From Chitinophagaceae bacterium (GTDB lineage: Bacteria > Bacteroidota > Bacteroidia > Chitinophagales > Chitinophagaceae), in NCBI GenBank assembly GCA_027486835.1, contig JAIXOJ010000160.1, positions 1 to 64,000 of the forward strand: a DNA stretch of 64,000 bases, given 5' to 3'. The stretch's first letter is position 1; each line of letters begins with the position of its first letter. The notes beneath the pieces are model-generated. The model made no database searches. It was given only the letters and a program-made list of their open reading frames with translations, and was not told the DNA's origin. Below are positions 63,014-64,000 of this stretch, piece after piece. The position numbers and the translations under genes were made by a program.

Positions 63014-64000
63014 TGATGCTGAATTCAAGCAGCAATTAACCACCCTAGAACGCTTTTTTACCCTCACCGATAGCGGTGGCTTCTTCTTTGCTGTTGCTAA
63101 TGATGAGCTAATGCAAGCCAAAATAAACCAGAACCTGCAATTTTTATTGCAGGGAAAAAACAAGGAGTTGCGTATTTTCTCGCTTAAGTACAAAGTGCTA
63201 GAAGTGGCGCCTTTAACCCTCTTGCAGCAATTTCTGGAGCAACACCCCACCACCAAAGGTTTACTAATAACCGACCTAGAACCTGCGGTAACTGCCAACC
63301 CCAACTTATTAACCCAACTCAACTTTGCTCGTGAAGAATTAAGCCGCTTGGGGTTGCCCCTATTGTTTTGGTTAAATACTCGCACGCATACCCTAGTGCA
63401 ACGCGAAGCCGCCGACCTCTACGACCAACGCTCTGGAAGTGTTATTTATATTGATGCCACTTTGCAAACGGTGGATGAAGGCCGTTTTGAACAATACAAA
63501 GCAGTACAAACAACTAAGGACAATGCCGATTTACAGCAGTACCAAGCAAGGTTGCAATTATTGCAAAACCAACTGAATGAAGCGGAAAAACAGGGATGGC
63601 CTCCGGCTAGCATTGCTAATGAAATAGTGGTGGAGTTGTTGGAGATTTATGTGGAACTGCCTGATTCTGCAAACCTGCTTAATCAATTATTAAATAAGTA
63701 TGAAGCAGCAATTGATGATTCAAATCCTGATAACTTATTTAGGGTTGCAAGGGCTTACAATTATCTCGTACAATTAGAAAAAGCAATTGATTTGTATAAA
63801 GCTACAGTAACCCTTTATTGCCAATTGGCTGAAAAGAATCCGCAAGCTTTTCTACCAAGTGTAGCACATACCTTGAACAACCTTGCCAACTTGCATTGGA
63901 ATACAAATAATTACAACTTAGCCGCTTCTGAATATCAAGAAGCATTGTTCATCTTTCGCCACTTAGCTGAAAAGAACCCACTTTTCTATCTTCCTTATGT
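63000..64000 (+). CDS. TPR protein with unrecognised N-terminal domain, incomplete at window edge
   Basis: ATG at 63000-63002, 14 bases inside the ATPase gene; the frame is open to the window end (over 330 codons). The N-terminal part (about 1-165) has FFTLTDSGGFFFAVANDELM, TKGLLITDLEPAVTANPNLL and ELSRLGLPLLFWLNTRTH, which recalls the inactive STAND-like domains described in bacterial conflict proteins; no Walker A is visible. From about 220 onward TPR-type helices appear, with the 40-50 residue unit NPQAFLPSVAHTLNNLANLH and a second RHLAEKNPLFYLPYV beginning at the edge, so more repeats probably follow. Likely recognition partner of the ATPase. Confidence 0.75.
   Translation, partial: MLPTNDAEFKQQLTTLERFFTLTDSGGFFFAVANDELMQAKINQNLQFLLQGKNKELRIFSLKYKVLEVAPLTLLQQFLEQHPTTKGLLITDLEPAVTANPNLLTQLNFAREELSRLGLPLLFWLNTRTHTLVQREAADLYDQRSGSVIYIDATLQTVDEGRFEQYKAVQTTKDNADLQQYQARLQLLQNQLNEAEKQGWPPASIANEIVVELLEIYVELPDSANLLNQLLNKYEAAIDDSNPDNLFRVARAYNYLVQLEKAIDLYKATVTLYCQLAEKNPQAFLPSVAHTLNNLANLHWNTNNYNLAASEYQEALFIFRHLAEKNPLFYLPY

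Overview
The window is a piece of a Bacteroidota chromosome, probably Chitinophagaceae or a near relative. The evidence is two very large proteins with type IX secretion (T9SS) sorting tails, a GLPGLI-family protein, a carboxypeptidase-regulatory/TonB-type outer-membrane barrel, a LytS/LytTR two-component pair, TAnnTTTG-like -7 boxes, weak Shine-Dalgarno signals and moderate-to-low GC. The genus is inference.

Layout. 1-109: 5' end of a probable transposase running off the left edge. 237-13344: two paralogous giant secreted proteins in tandem on the minus strand, with near-identical upstream control regions. 13564-19046: a minus-strand operon of outer-membrane barrel, LytS-like kinase, LytTR regulator, TlpA-like thioredoxin and DoxX protein, with a divergent GLPGLI gene at 19377. 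20981-23192: LptF/G-type permease overlapped by a Tat-signal superoxide dismutase. 24532-28044: leuS interrupted in frame by an inverted-repeat-bounded segment encoding a DUF559 nuclease-like domain. 29305-37945: housekeeping and envelope genes (M28 peptidase, polyprenyl-sugar glycosyltransferase plus deacetylase, orphan KorB, class V aminotransferase, two lipoproteins plus a glutathionylspermidine-synthase-like ATP-grasp enzyme).

38802-53331 is the most striking block: eight co-directional, nearly gap-free minus-strand genes that read as a composite anti-phage operon. The outer frame is a SNF2 helicase, a type III-like Mod methyltransferase and a Res-like helicase-nuclease. Between SNF2 and Mod sits a Septu-like PtuA/PtuB pair. 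Between Mod and Res sits a three-gene cassette: DUF262 protein, DUF3696-type ATPase, and a protein whose C-terminus carries the catalytic pattern of colicin E3-type ribosomal RNases. I know of no description of this combination.

53978-64000: an unrecognised protein, fabD, uvrA, a lipoprotein, and a P-loop ATPase overlapped by a TPR protein that runs off the right edge and may be a second conflict system.

Two kinds of repeats run through the intergenic DNA. One is three unrelated tandem arrays that all have a 21-bp period (20.3, 55.1 and 60.1 kb). The other is a dispersed, roughly 87-bp nested palindrome (34.5, 54.9, 55.5, 56.6 kb) whose core is the same sequence that bounds the DUF559 insert in leuS. 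This suggests that the DUF559 segment is a coding relative of the palindromic family. No rRNA, tRNA or CRISPR array was found.
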